Source: DASRSE01 sp035656655 (GTDB lineage: Bacteria; Planctomycetota; Planctomycetia; Pirellulales; DASRSE01). From it: a DNA stretch of 11,963 nt. A program made the position numbers and the translations under genes. Below the pieces are notes generated by a model. That model saw only the letters and a program-made list of their open reading frames with translations, did not search any database and was not told where the DNA came from. Within the stretch, counting starts at the first letter, position 1. Each line of letters opens with the position of its first letter. Location: NCBI GenBank assembly GCA_035656655.1, contig DASRSE010000250.1:1-11963 (forward strand), read 5' to 3'. This document shows, piece by piece, positions 5,860-11,926 of the stretch.

Positions 5860-8262
5860 TCAATGCGCGGCTGCCGAATAACTCCAGAAAAAACTGACCA
5901 AGATGAACAACGCCACCGTTCCAATCGCAATGAACATCACGTACTGGCGGAGCTTCCCCGTCTGCACGTTCCGCAGCGACATCCCGGCGGAAAAGGTCCA
6001 GCGCGCGCACAAATTCACTAGCCCGTCAACAAACGTCCGATCGATCCAATCGTCGATGACCGACACGCGGCGCACGAGCCACGCGAGCCCGTTGATGATG
6101 TTGTCGATTACTTTCCGATCGAACTCGGCAATGCGGCGCGAGATAAACAGGACCGGCTGCACAAAAATCGCCTGATAGAGTTCGTCGAAATACCACTTGT
6201 TTACGAGGAAGTTGTAGATTGGCTTGAATTGCTGGCGCGCTTCGCTGGGGCTGACGAGCTTCCAACCGTAGAAGGCGGTGGCCAACAAAAATCCGGCGAG
6301 CGCCGTGCAGAACGCAACGGTCCCGGCTGGAATATTCAAGTTGTGGCTGAGATGCTCGTTGGGATAGGTCAATCCGGTCAGCCATGCTCCGCCCGAAAAT
6401 CCGGCCATCGTCCCCTCCGGCCGCGCTTGCTCCAGCAAGTTCGTGACGCTCAGCCCGGTAAAAGGCATCGTCCAGCCGATCCCGATCGCGAACACCGCGA
6501 GCACCATCAACGGCACCACCATCACCTTCGGCGATTCATGCGCGTGATCGTAAATATGTTGATCGCGCGGCTGGCCCGAAAACGTCAGATACCACAACCG
6601 GAACATGTAGAAGGCCGTGATCGCGGCTCCGCCCGCCGCCGCCAAGAAGAGAATCCGGTGCGCCGGATTCAAGTTCGTAAAGCTCAAGGCCTGCTCGATG
6701 ATCGAGTCTTTGGAATGGAAGCCGCTGAAGCCGATCAAGAAGGGAATGCCCGCCCCCATGATCGCCAAACAGCCGACGAGCATCGTATAAGCCGTGTAAG
6801 GCATCTTGTGGCGCAAGCCGCCCATCTTCGACATGTCATTCGTGTGCGTGGCATGAATCACGCTCCCCGAGCACATGAAGAGCAAGCTCTTGAAGAACGC
6901 ATGCGTAATGAGATGAAAGAGCCCGGCGATCCAGCCGCCGACGCCCAGCGCCAACATCATGTAGCCCAACTGGCTAATCGTGGAATAGGCCAGCACGCGC
7001 TTGATGTCCAAGGCCGTGATGGCAATCGTCGCCGCCAGAAACAAGGTGATCGCGCCGATGTAGGCGATCGTCAACAAGACCTCTGGCGCAAAGACCGGAT
7101 AAAACCGGCCGACCAGATAAACTCCCGCCGCCACCATCGTGGCCGAATGGACCAGCGCCGAGACCGGAGTCGGACCCTCCATCGCGTCGGGCAACCAGAC
7201 ATGCAGCGGAAACTGCGCGCTTTTGCCGACGCAACCGCAAAAGATCCCTAGCCCCGCGACGACCAGCAGCCCATAGCCCAGGTGCTCTTTGCGCCAGGTG
7301 GTCAGATTTGCCTCGGTCGGGGCCTGGCCGGCGGCAATCTCCGCCGCCGCGGCGTCCTTGACCATGGCGTCCGGAACCTGCAACTCGTGATGATTCGCGC
7401 CGGTCCGCACGAGGCTAAATAAACCAGGCTCGGCTTCGCCTTTCGCGCCGACCGTGTTTCCAAACGAGAAGGTGCCGAGGCTGCCCCAGAGGGCCATCAA
7501 GCCGATGATCATGCCGAAATCGCCGACGCGGTTGACGATGAAGGCTTTGTTGGCGGCGTTCGAGGCGCTTTTTCGCTCGATGTAGAACCCGATCAGAAAG
7601 TAAGAGCAAATCCCGACCAGTTCCCAGAACACGAACACCATCACGATATTGCCGGAGAAGACCAATCCGAGCATGCTGAAGCAAAACAAGGAAAGGAACT
7701 GAAAGAACCGGTAATAGCGGCCGTGCCGGTGGAGGTGATGTCCGTCGCGGAGCGTCACCTCATGGTCGGTGATGTCGTGCAACTCGTCGTGCATGTAGCC
7801 CGACGCGTAGAAATGAATGAGCGTGGCGATCAGCGTGACCATCGAAAACATCGCGATTGTCAGCGCGTCGATGTAATAGCTGATGGTGATTTTGAGCGAA
7901 CCGAATTGGCCGAGCGTATACAACTCGCCCGTGTACTCCGCCTTTTGCACCGACTCTTGCTCCGCCAGGTCGTGCGCATGATCGGCCGCTGGATTGGCGG
8001 CCGGATGATCGGTCGAAACGGCCGCCACAGCGCCATGTTCGACCTCGTGCAAGCCCTTTCCGGTGCCATGCACGCTGAGCCAACTGATGAGGGCAATGAA
8101 CGACAAGAGACATGAAGTTCCGATCGCGCCGGTCGCGAGCGCGGAGGCTCCCTTGCCGTGGCTCCCCATCCGCGGACCAAAAAACAGGATGAGGACGAAC
8201 GAGATCAGCGGCAGCAGAACGGCCGTCCCCAGCAGCAGTGGAAGGGTGGATGCGAGATTCAT
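5860..8262 (-). CDS. nuoL: NADH-quinone oxidoreductase subunit L, enlarged, with His-rich insertions
   Basis: The distal antiporter-like proton pump of complex I, including the long lateral helix region at the C terminus. Motifs: FVFWELVGICSYFLIGFYIE (210-229, key Glu214), GKSAQFPLHVWLPDAMEGPT (346-365, Lys347), SALVHSATMVAAGVYL (368-383, His372), DIKRVLAYSTISQLGYM (419-435), FHLITHAFFKSLLF (449-462, Lys458) and FHSKDSI (515-521, Lys518 and Asp519). The C-terminal part (about 680-800) holds amphipathic sequence then a last membrane helix (775-793). At 800 residues it is far longer than E. coli NuoL (about 613). Insertions lie at about 64-110 (six His), 157-183 (seven His) and 269-328 (Ala-rich, charged). 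The ATG at 8262 has no SD but opens directly into the first helix. It lies 60 nt after nuoK. Confidence 0.97.
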   Translation of the reverse strand: MNLASTLPLLLGTAVLLPLISFVLILFFGPRMGSHGKGASALATGAIGTSCLLSFIALISWLSVHGTGKGLHEVEHGAVAAVSTDHPAANPAADHAHDLAEQESVQKAEYTGELYTLGQFGSLKITISYYIDALTIAMFSMVTLIATLIHFYASGYMHDELHDITDHEVTLRDGHHLHRHGRYYRFFQFLSLFCFSMLGLVFSGNIVMVFVFWELVGICSYFLIGFYIERKSASNAANKAFIVNRVGDFGMIIGLMALWGSLGTFSFGNTVGAKGEAEPGLFSLVRTGANHHELQVPDAMVKDAAAAEIAAGQAPTEANLTTWRKEHLGYGLLVVAGLGIFCGCVGKSAQFPLHVWLPDAMEGPTPVSALVHSATMVAAGVYLVGRFYPVFAPEVLLTIAYIGAITLFLAATIAITALDIKRVLAYSTISQLGYMMLALGVGGWIAGLFHLITHAFFKSLLFMCSGSVIHATHTNDMSKMGGLRHKMPYTAYTMLVGCLAIMGAGIPFLIGFSGFHSKDSIIEQALSFTNLNPAHRILFLAAAGGAAITAFYMFRLWYLTFSGQPRDQHIYDHAHESPKVMVVPLMVLAVFAIGIGWTMPFTGLSVTNLLEQARPEGTMAGFSGGAWLTGLTYPNEHLSHNLNIPAGTVAFCTALAGFLLATAFYGWKLVSPSEARQQFKPIYNFLVNKWYFDELYQAIFVQPVLFISRRIAEFDRKVIDNIINGLAWLVRRVSVIDDWIDRTFVDGLVNLCARWTFSAGMSLRNVQTGKLRQYVMFIAIGTVALFILVSFFWSYSAAAH

Positions 8263-8294
8263 AAGCGAACAGACGCGGCCATGACGCAGTCGGC

Positions 8295-8310
8295 TCCGCC
8301 CGCGGGCGGA
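8295..8310. other. 16-bp perfect palindrome between nuoK and nuoL
   Basis: TCCGCCCGCGGGCGGA is its own reverse complement. It sits in the 60-nt nuoK-nuoL gap, 12 nt past the nuoK stop. No T-tract follows on the minus strand, so it is not a clear terminator. It may be an mRNA processing or stability element, or a chance feature of GC-rich DNA. Confidence 0.6.
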
Positions 8311-8322
8311 AGGCTCCGGCTG

Positions 8323-8667
8323 CTATCCTTTGAGTTCATCCGCGCGATCGACATCGACCGTCGCGTGGTTGTTGTAATAGTTGAGCGTAATCGCCAGCGC
8401 GACGGCCGCTTCGGCCGCGGCCAGCACGATCACAAACACCGCGATCAAGGAGCCATCCAGGCCGATCGAGTTCGCGCCGTTTTTCTGCAAAAACTTGCTG
8501 CCAAAGGCGACGAAGTTCAAATTCGCGCCATTCAAAACCAATTCGATTCCCATCAAGACGCCCAGCGCGTTCCGCTTGACGGCCATGCAGACCACGCCGG
8601 AAACGAACAGCACCGCCCCGACCACGAGGTAATGCGAAATGCCGATGGGTTCCGTCAAAAGATTCAT
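8323..8667 (-). CDS. nuoK: NADH-quinone oxidoreductase subunit K
   Basis: A small three-helix membrane subunit of complex I, related to MrpC, that forms part of the proton path between the quinone module and the pumps. From the ATG at 8667 the product has 114 residues, close to the usual 100 or so. The two conserved membrane glutamates are visible: Glu42 in GVLMGIELVLNGANLNFVAF (36-55) and Glu86 in VLAAAEAAVALAITLNYYNN (81-100). The frame stays open 29 codons upstream, but that extension is Arg-rich and unlike NuoK, while MNLLTEPIGISHYLVVGAVL is a typical start. There is no convincing SD before the ATG. After helix 2 there is a modest extra stretch (about 57-70). It lies 83 nt after nuoJ, a wide gap for a pair that is usually tight, and that gap contains a 12-bp palindrome. 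Confidence 0.96.
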   Translation of the reverse strand: MNLLTEPIGISHYLVVGAVLFVSGVVCMAVKRNALGVLMGIELVLNGANLNFVAFGSKFLQKNGANSIGLDGSLIAVFVIVLAAAEAAVALAITLNYYNNHATVDVDRADELKG

Positions 8668-8717
8668 GATGCTGCCACGGCTGCGAAACGAACACCGCAA
8701 AAACGCAAAACGAACTT

Positions 8718-8729
8718 GTTTGGCCAAAC
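8718..8729. other. 12-bp perfect palindrome between nuoJ and nuoK
   Basis: GTTTGGCCAAAC is its own reverse complement and lies in the 83-nt nuoJ-nuoK gap. It is AT-richer than its surroundings and has no loop, so it resembles a protein-binding site more than an RNA hairpin. No regulator is suggested by the window. Confidence 0.45.
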
Positions 8730-8750
8730 GGCCTCGTCGGCGAACTCGGC

Positions 8751-9494
8751 TCAATCCAAGATCGCGGCGCGGCGCCGCTTGGTGCGCGCCAAATAGGCCG
8801 CTCCAATCAACACCACGAGTAAATGGACCGAGACGATTTCAAATGGCAATAAATAACCGGATAAACCGGACTGTTTGAGCGGATTGGTTTCCTCCAATCG
8901 ATCGACCCGCATCCCGAGCAGGCCCATCCCCATCGCGGCGGAAGTCGGCGCGGCACTGGCTGCCGGCGCCATCGCGACCGGACCGCCGGTTGCGACCGGA
9001 CCGCCGCCTGTGACCGGTCCGCCGCCTGTGACCGGTCCGCCGCCTGTGACCGGTACTCCGGCAGTGACCGGTACTCCGGCAATGACCGATTCGTTTTTCG
9101 GCGCGCCCCCTTGCCATTCGGGCACACTAAAGGCGATGCTCGCCAACACGGCCAACAGCGAGCCGCCGACCAGCGCAGCCAGCACCCATTCGCCGCCGCG
9201 CGTCTTGATCGAGACAAACGGCCCTTGGGCAGTCAGCATTACGCCAAACACCAATAGCACCAGCGTGCCGCCGACGTAGATCAAAAACTGCATCGCGCCG
9301 ACAAAATCGGCCCCCGCCAAAAAGAACAATCCGGCCGTGGCGCCCAGCGATAACACGAGGTAAAACGCCATCCGCACCACGTTCGGCGTGAACACGACCG
9401 CCAAGGCGAACGCACACGCGAACAGCGCGAAGAACAAAAAGAAAAACGAATGCCAATTGATCGCCGCCAGCAGAATCGTCCCCGCCAAATTCAT
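8751..9494 (-). CDS. nuoJ: NADH-quinone oxidoreductase subunit J, with a hexapeptide-repeat loop
   Basis: A membrane subunit of complex I at the junction of the quinone module and the pumps, implicated in conformational coupling. The conserved third helix is GADFVGAMQFLIYVGGTLVL (61-80), with its glycine pair at 75-76, continuing LVFGVMLTAQGP. The last helix, FEIVSVHLLVVLIGAAYLAR (218-237), is also typical. At 247 residues it exceeds E. coli NuoJ (about 184). The excess is a soluble loop at about 124-215 between helices 4 and 5, containing hexapeptide repeats (GGGPVT and variants) then an Ala/Met-rich stretch. The start is the ATG at 9494: GGAGG lies 6 nt upstream and the codon overlaps the nuoH stop as ATGA. 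The frame extends upstream to 9605, but only over the nuoH 3' end. The ATGA overlap leaves no room for nuoI. Confidence 0.96.
   Translation of the reverse strand: MNLAGTILLAAINWHSFFFLFFALFACAFALAVVFTPNVVRMAFYLVLSLGATAGLFFLAGADFVGAMQFLIYVGGTLVLLVFGVMLTAQGPFVSIKTRGGEWVLAALVGGSLLAVLASIAFSVPEWQGGAPKNESVIAGVPVTAGVPVTGGGPVTGGGPVTGGGPVATGGPVAMAPAASAAPTSAAMGMGLLGMRVDRLEETNPLKQSGLSGYLLPFEIVSVHLLVVLIGAAYLARTKRRRAAILD
8965..9090 (-). repeat. Tandem 18-bp repeat, seven units, within nuoJ
   Basis: Seven consecutive 18-bp units. The three at 9001-9018, 9019-9036 and 9037-9054 are identical (ccgccgcctgtgaccggt on the plus strand). Units at 8983-9000 (ccgccggttgcgaccgga), 9055-9072 (actccggcagtgaccggt) and 9073-9090 (actccggcaatgaccgat) are diverged, and 8965-8982 is a weak copy. 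Each unit is six codons, so copy-number change keeps the frame. In protein the array gives variants of GGGPVT at about residues 136-177. Confidence 0.95.
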
Positions 9495-10738
9495 AGCGCA
9501 CCTCCGGCTGCCACGCGCGCCGCGGGCTCGGCCTGAGGGTCCGCAACGGTCGCCGAGTCTGCTCTGAGATCGGCCGCGCGGGCTCGGGCGGCAGGGGTGT
9601 TCCAACTCTCACGGACTTCCCCCGCCACGTTCGCGGAGAGCACCCCTAATCCCACCGGAAACTCATAATGCCACAGGACCGCGCCCAAGAACATCGCGGC
9701 CGCGATCGGCGTACAGTATTTCAAACAGACCTTCATCACCTGGTCGATGCGCAGCCGCGGCAGCGTCCAACGGATCCAGATCATCACCGCCACGCCCGTA
9801 CAGGCCTTGCCCATGAAGTTCAAGAAGCCGAGAAAATTGCCGACGTAGCCGAAGAAATGCCACGAGGTCGCATCGGGCGCGTAGTGCAGACCAATCCAAT
9901 CGGCGATCGGAATCGGCCCGTTCCAACCGCCGAAGAACAGAATCGCCGCGAGTCCGCTGACGGCGAACATCGAGCCATATTCAGCCATGAAAAAGAAGCT
10001 CCACCGGAGCCCCGAATATTCCGTGTGAAAGCCGGCGACGAGTTCGCTTTCAGCCTCCGCCAAGTCGAACGGAGCCCGATTGACACTCGCGATGGCGCAG
10101 GTGAAGTAGACCCAGAAAATAATGAATGTAAAGGGGTCGTGCAGGATGTACCAGTTCGTGAACCAGCCGCGCTGCTGGTCCGCAATCGCCACCAAGTCCA
10201 TGGTGCCGGCCAGCATGACCGGCACGACAATGCACATCCCCAGCGGCACTTCGTAACTGACGACCTGGGCGGCTTCACGCATCGCCCCGAACAAAGACCA
10301 CTTCGACGCGGAGGCATAACCGCCGAGAATGACGCCGAAGACCTCCAGCCCCACGATTGCGATGATAAAGAAGACGCCGACATTCAGCGGCTGTGCAACC
10401 CAACCGTCTGAAAATGGGAGCGCCAAATAGGCCGTGAACGAGGCGCAGAAACTGATATACGGAGCCAACTTGAACAGCAGCCGGTCGGCCCCGTCGGGCA
10501 TCAAATCTTCTTTGGTGATCAGCTTCAGCCCATCGGCCAACGACTGCAGCCAGCCGAACTTGCCTCCCACCCGCGTCGGACCGAGGCGATCTTGGATGCG
10601 GCCGGAGATCTTGCGCTCCAGCCAGATAAAAAACAATGTGCCGCCGGCCACCCAGGTGATGATCAGGGTGCATTGCAGGAGGCCGACCAATAAAAAGGCC
10701 AACCAACTCGGCAGATAGTGACTGAGAAAATCGACCAT
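9491..10738 (-). CDS. nuoH: NADH-quinone oxidoreductase subunit H, with an Ala-rich C-terminal tail
   Basis: The membrane subunit of complex I that forms much of the quinone chamber together with NuoB and NuoD. Motifs: LERKISGRIQDRLGPTRVGG (40-59), DGLKLITKED (69-78), GGYASASKWSLFGAMREAAQ (139-158) followed by VVSYEVPLGM, and NRAPFDLAEAESELVAGFHT (220-239) followed by EYSGLRWSFFFMAEY. At 415 residues it is longer than E. coli NuoH (325). One addition is an Ala/Arg-rich hydrophilic tail (about 370-415) with no similarity I can recognise, and it does not resemble NuoI. The start chosen is ATG 10738, which leads straight into the first helix. The frame reaches a TTG at 10777, but those residues are basic and unlike NuoH. 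AGGAAG lies upstream at a rather long spacing. It is the first gene of the nuo block here, 237 nt after the ABC gene, and overlaps nuoJ as ATGA. Confidence 0.97.
   Translation of the reverse strand: MVDFLSHYLPSWLAFLLVGLLQCTLIITWVAGGTLFFIWLERKISGRIQDRLGPTRVGGKFGWLQSLADGLKLITKEDLMPDGADRLLFKLAPYISFCASFTAYLALPFSDGWVAQPLNVGVFFIIAIVGLEVFGVILGGYASASKWSLFGAMREAAQVVSYEVPLGMCIVVPVMLAGTMDLVAIADQQRGWFTNWYILHDPFTFIIFWVYFTCAIASVNRAPFDLAEAESELVAGFHTEYSGLRWSFFFMAEYGSMFAVSGLAAILFFGGWNGPIPIADWIGLHYAPDATSWHFFGYVGNFLGFLNFMGKACTGVAVMIWIRWTLPRLRIDQVMKVCLKYCTPIAAAMFLGAVLWHYEFPVGLGVLSANVAGEVRESWNTPAARARAADLRADSATVADPQAEPAARVAAGGAL
9501..9505 (-). promoter_or_regulatory. Shine-Dalgarno GGAGG deciding the nuoJ start
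   Basis: GGAGG lies inside the nuoH coding end, 6 nt before the ATG at 9494. It is the only strong SD among the six nuo genes and supports the ATGA-coupled start. Confidence 0.8.
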
Positions 10739-10839
10739 CGCGTTCGAGTTCTTCCTAAACCCGACCGGGCGGGGCAACGAGATCGGAAATCAACGCGTCC
10801 GGCGGAATTGCCAAACGGGTCACGAAAAATCGCGGGCTG

Positions 10840-10859
10840 CTTACGAAAGGGTCCGTAAG
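10840..10859. promoter_or_regulatory. Inverted repeat in the nuoH leader
   Basis: CTTACG (10840-10845) and CGTAAG (10854-10859) form perfect 6-bp arms around an 8-nt spacer. If the candidate promoter at 10870-10899 is real, this lies just downstream of the transcription start. It could be an operator or a small 5'-leader hairpin. Function is inference. Confidence 0.35.
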
Positions 10860-10869
10860 AAGATCGTGA

Positions 10870-10899
10870 AATATGGCACAAACTGCCCCCTGTTTACAA
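10870..10899 (-). promoter_or_regulatory. Candidate sigma70-type promoter for the nuo block
   Basis: TTGTAA (10899-10894) and CATATT (10875-10870) are 18 nt apart on the minus strand. Each matches 4 of 6 consensus positions. It would start transcription near 10863 and give a leader of about 125 nt before nuoH. It is the best candidate I found in the 237-nt gap, but it is weak evidence alone. Confidence 0.4.
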
Positions 10900-10935
10900 G
10901 CCCCTGTCGCCGAAAATTGTCCTCCGGAGCCTTTC

Positions 10936-10963
10936 CTGCGCTCGCCGCACGGCCGCTTCGCAG
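10936..10963 (-). other. GC-rich hairpin after the ABC ATPase gene
   Basis: ctgcg (10936-10940) pairs with cgcag (10959-10963), and inside them gccg (10944-10947) pairs with cggc (10950-10953). It begins 13 nt after the ABC stop codon. There is no T-tract, so termination is only possible, not shown. It lies upstream of the candidate nuo promoter and would suit a unit boundary. Confidence 0.35.
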
Positions 10964-10975
10964 CCTGCGCGGGTC

Positions 10976-11926
10976 TTATTGCACTTGGCCCGAGGTGACC
11001 CGGAGAAAAACCTCTTCCAGCGAAGACTCTTGCACGGCAAACGCATGGACGCGAAAACCGGCTTGCACCAGGTCTCGCAAGAGGTCGGCGTCCGCTTCCA
11101 CGTCTCCCAAATGCGAGAAGTACACGTCTTCTTCTCCGAGCGTCTTCACCTCAGCCGCTGGCGTGCGGGTCGTCAGCCATGCGGCCAGCGCCGCGCGGTC
11201 CCCCAGCACGCGCATCCGCACGGTTCGTCTTGCATCTTTGTTGACGCCGCGCTGAATTTCGGCGACCGATCCCACCGCCAAGAGCCGCCCTTGCTCGATA
11301 ATCCCCACCGTGTCGCACATCTCCGCCAGCTCGGTCAAAATGTGCGAGCTGACGAGCAGCGTTTTGCCATCGGCCGCCAAGCGGCGAATCATTTCGCGCA
11401 GCTCGATCCGGGCGCGCGGATCAAGCCCTGCCGCTGGCTCATCCATAATCAGCACCGCCGGGTCGTGGATCAACGTCCGGCCGAGACAGAGCCGCTGTTT
11501 CATCCCTTTCGACAAGCCATTGATCGGCTTTGTGGCTAACTTATCGAGCGCGGTGAAGTCCATCACGTAGCTAATCGCGCGAATTCGAGCGCTGCCGCAC
11601 AATCCGTAGGCCCGCGCAAAAAAGTCGAGATACTCGCGCACGTTCATGTTGACATACGTGCCAAAGCTGTCAGGCATAAAGCCCATCCGACAGCGCACGC
11701 GGTCCGGATCATCGACCACGGAAAAGCCATCGACGAACGCATCGCCCGCGGTCGGAACGTCCAGCGTGGCGAGGATTCGCATGCTGGTCGTCTTGCCGGC
11801 GCCGTTGGGACCGATGTAACCAAAGACGTGCCCGCGCGCGACCTCAAACGACACTTCGTCCACGGCCTTCGTATCACCGAAGTTGCGGCAGATGCGCCGC
11901 AGTTCAATCGCCGGAGAGGCATTCAT
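10976..11926 (-). CDS. ABC-2-type transporter ATP-binding protein
   Basis: The nucleotide-binding subunit of an ABC exporter, acting on the cytoplasmic face with a membrane permease not seen in this window. Domains: Walker A GPNGAGKTT (39-47), signature NGLSKGMKQRLCLGR (136-150), Walker B VLIMDEP (158-164) with catalytic Glu163, D-loop AGLDP (166-170) and switch His195 in LVSSHIL. The usual Q-loop glutamine seems replaced by Asp86 in GFMPDSFG. A C-terminal domain (about 230-316) ends with SSLEEVFLRVTSG, typical of the CcmA-like exporter ATPases that pair with ABC-2 permeases. The substrate cannot be inferred. GGGAG lies 7 nt before the ATG at 11926. The start overlaps as ATGA with a frame from upstream, which may be the previous gene of an operon. 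No functional link to complex I is evident. Confidence 0.94.
   Translation of the reverse strand: MNASPAIELRRICRNFGDTKAVDEVSFEVARGHVFGYIGPNGAGKTTSMRILATLDVPTAGDAFVDGFSVVDDPDRVRCRMGFMPDSFGTYVNMNVREYLDFFARAYGLCGSARIRAISYVMDFTALDKLATKPINGLSKGMKQRLCLGRTLIHDPAVLIMDEPAAGLDPRARIELREMIRRLAADGKTLLVSSHILTELAEMCDTVGIIEQGRLLAVGSVAEIQRGVNKDARRTVRMRVLGDRAALAAWLTTRTPAAEVKTLGEEDVYFSHLGDVEADADLLRDLVQAGFRVHAFAVQESSLEEVFLRVTSGQVQ

Noticed and set aside
6229..7251. A 340-codon plus-strand open frame opposite nuoL
   Set aside because: Antisense shadow of nuoL; charged low-complexity product, no SD, no recognisable family.
8668..8754. N-terminal extension of NuoK up to 8754
   Set aside because: It would overlap the nuoJ stop, is Arg-rich and has no match to NuoK; the ATG at 8667 gives a normal N terminus.
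8965..9090. CRISPR array
   Set aside because: The 18-bp units are directly adjacent with no spacers and lie in frame within nuoJ.
9495..9605. N-terminal extension of NuoJ up to 9605
   Set aside because: It only reads the nuoH 3' end in another frame; the strong SD and ATGA overlap fix the start at 9494.
9668..10411. A 247-codon plus-strand open frame opposite nuoH
   Set aside because: Antisense shadow of nuoH with no motif support.
10920..10925. A GGAGGA on the minus strand after the ABC gene, suggesting a hidden gene
   Set aside because: No ATG, GTG or TTG follows at usable spacing, and the next possible TTG is followed at once by a stop.
10739..10975. A small gene or nuoI remnant in the gap before nuoH
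   Set aside because: No frame with a start, an SD and a plausible product; no paired CxxCxxC motifs of a ferredoxin-like protein.
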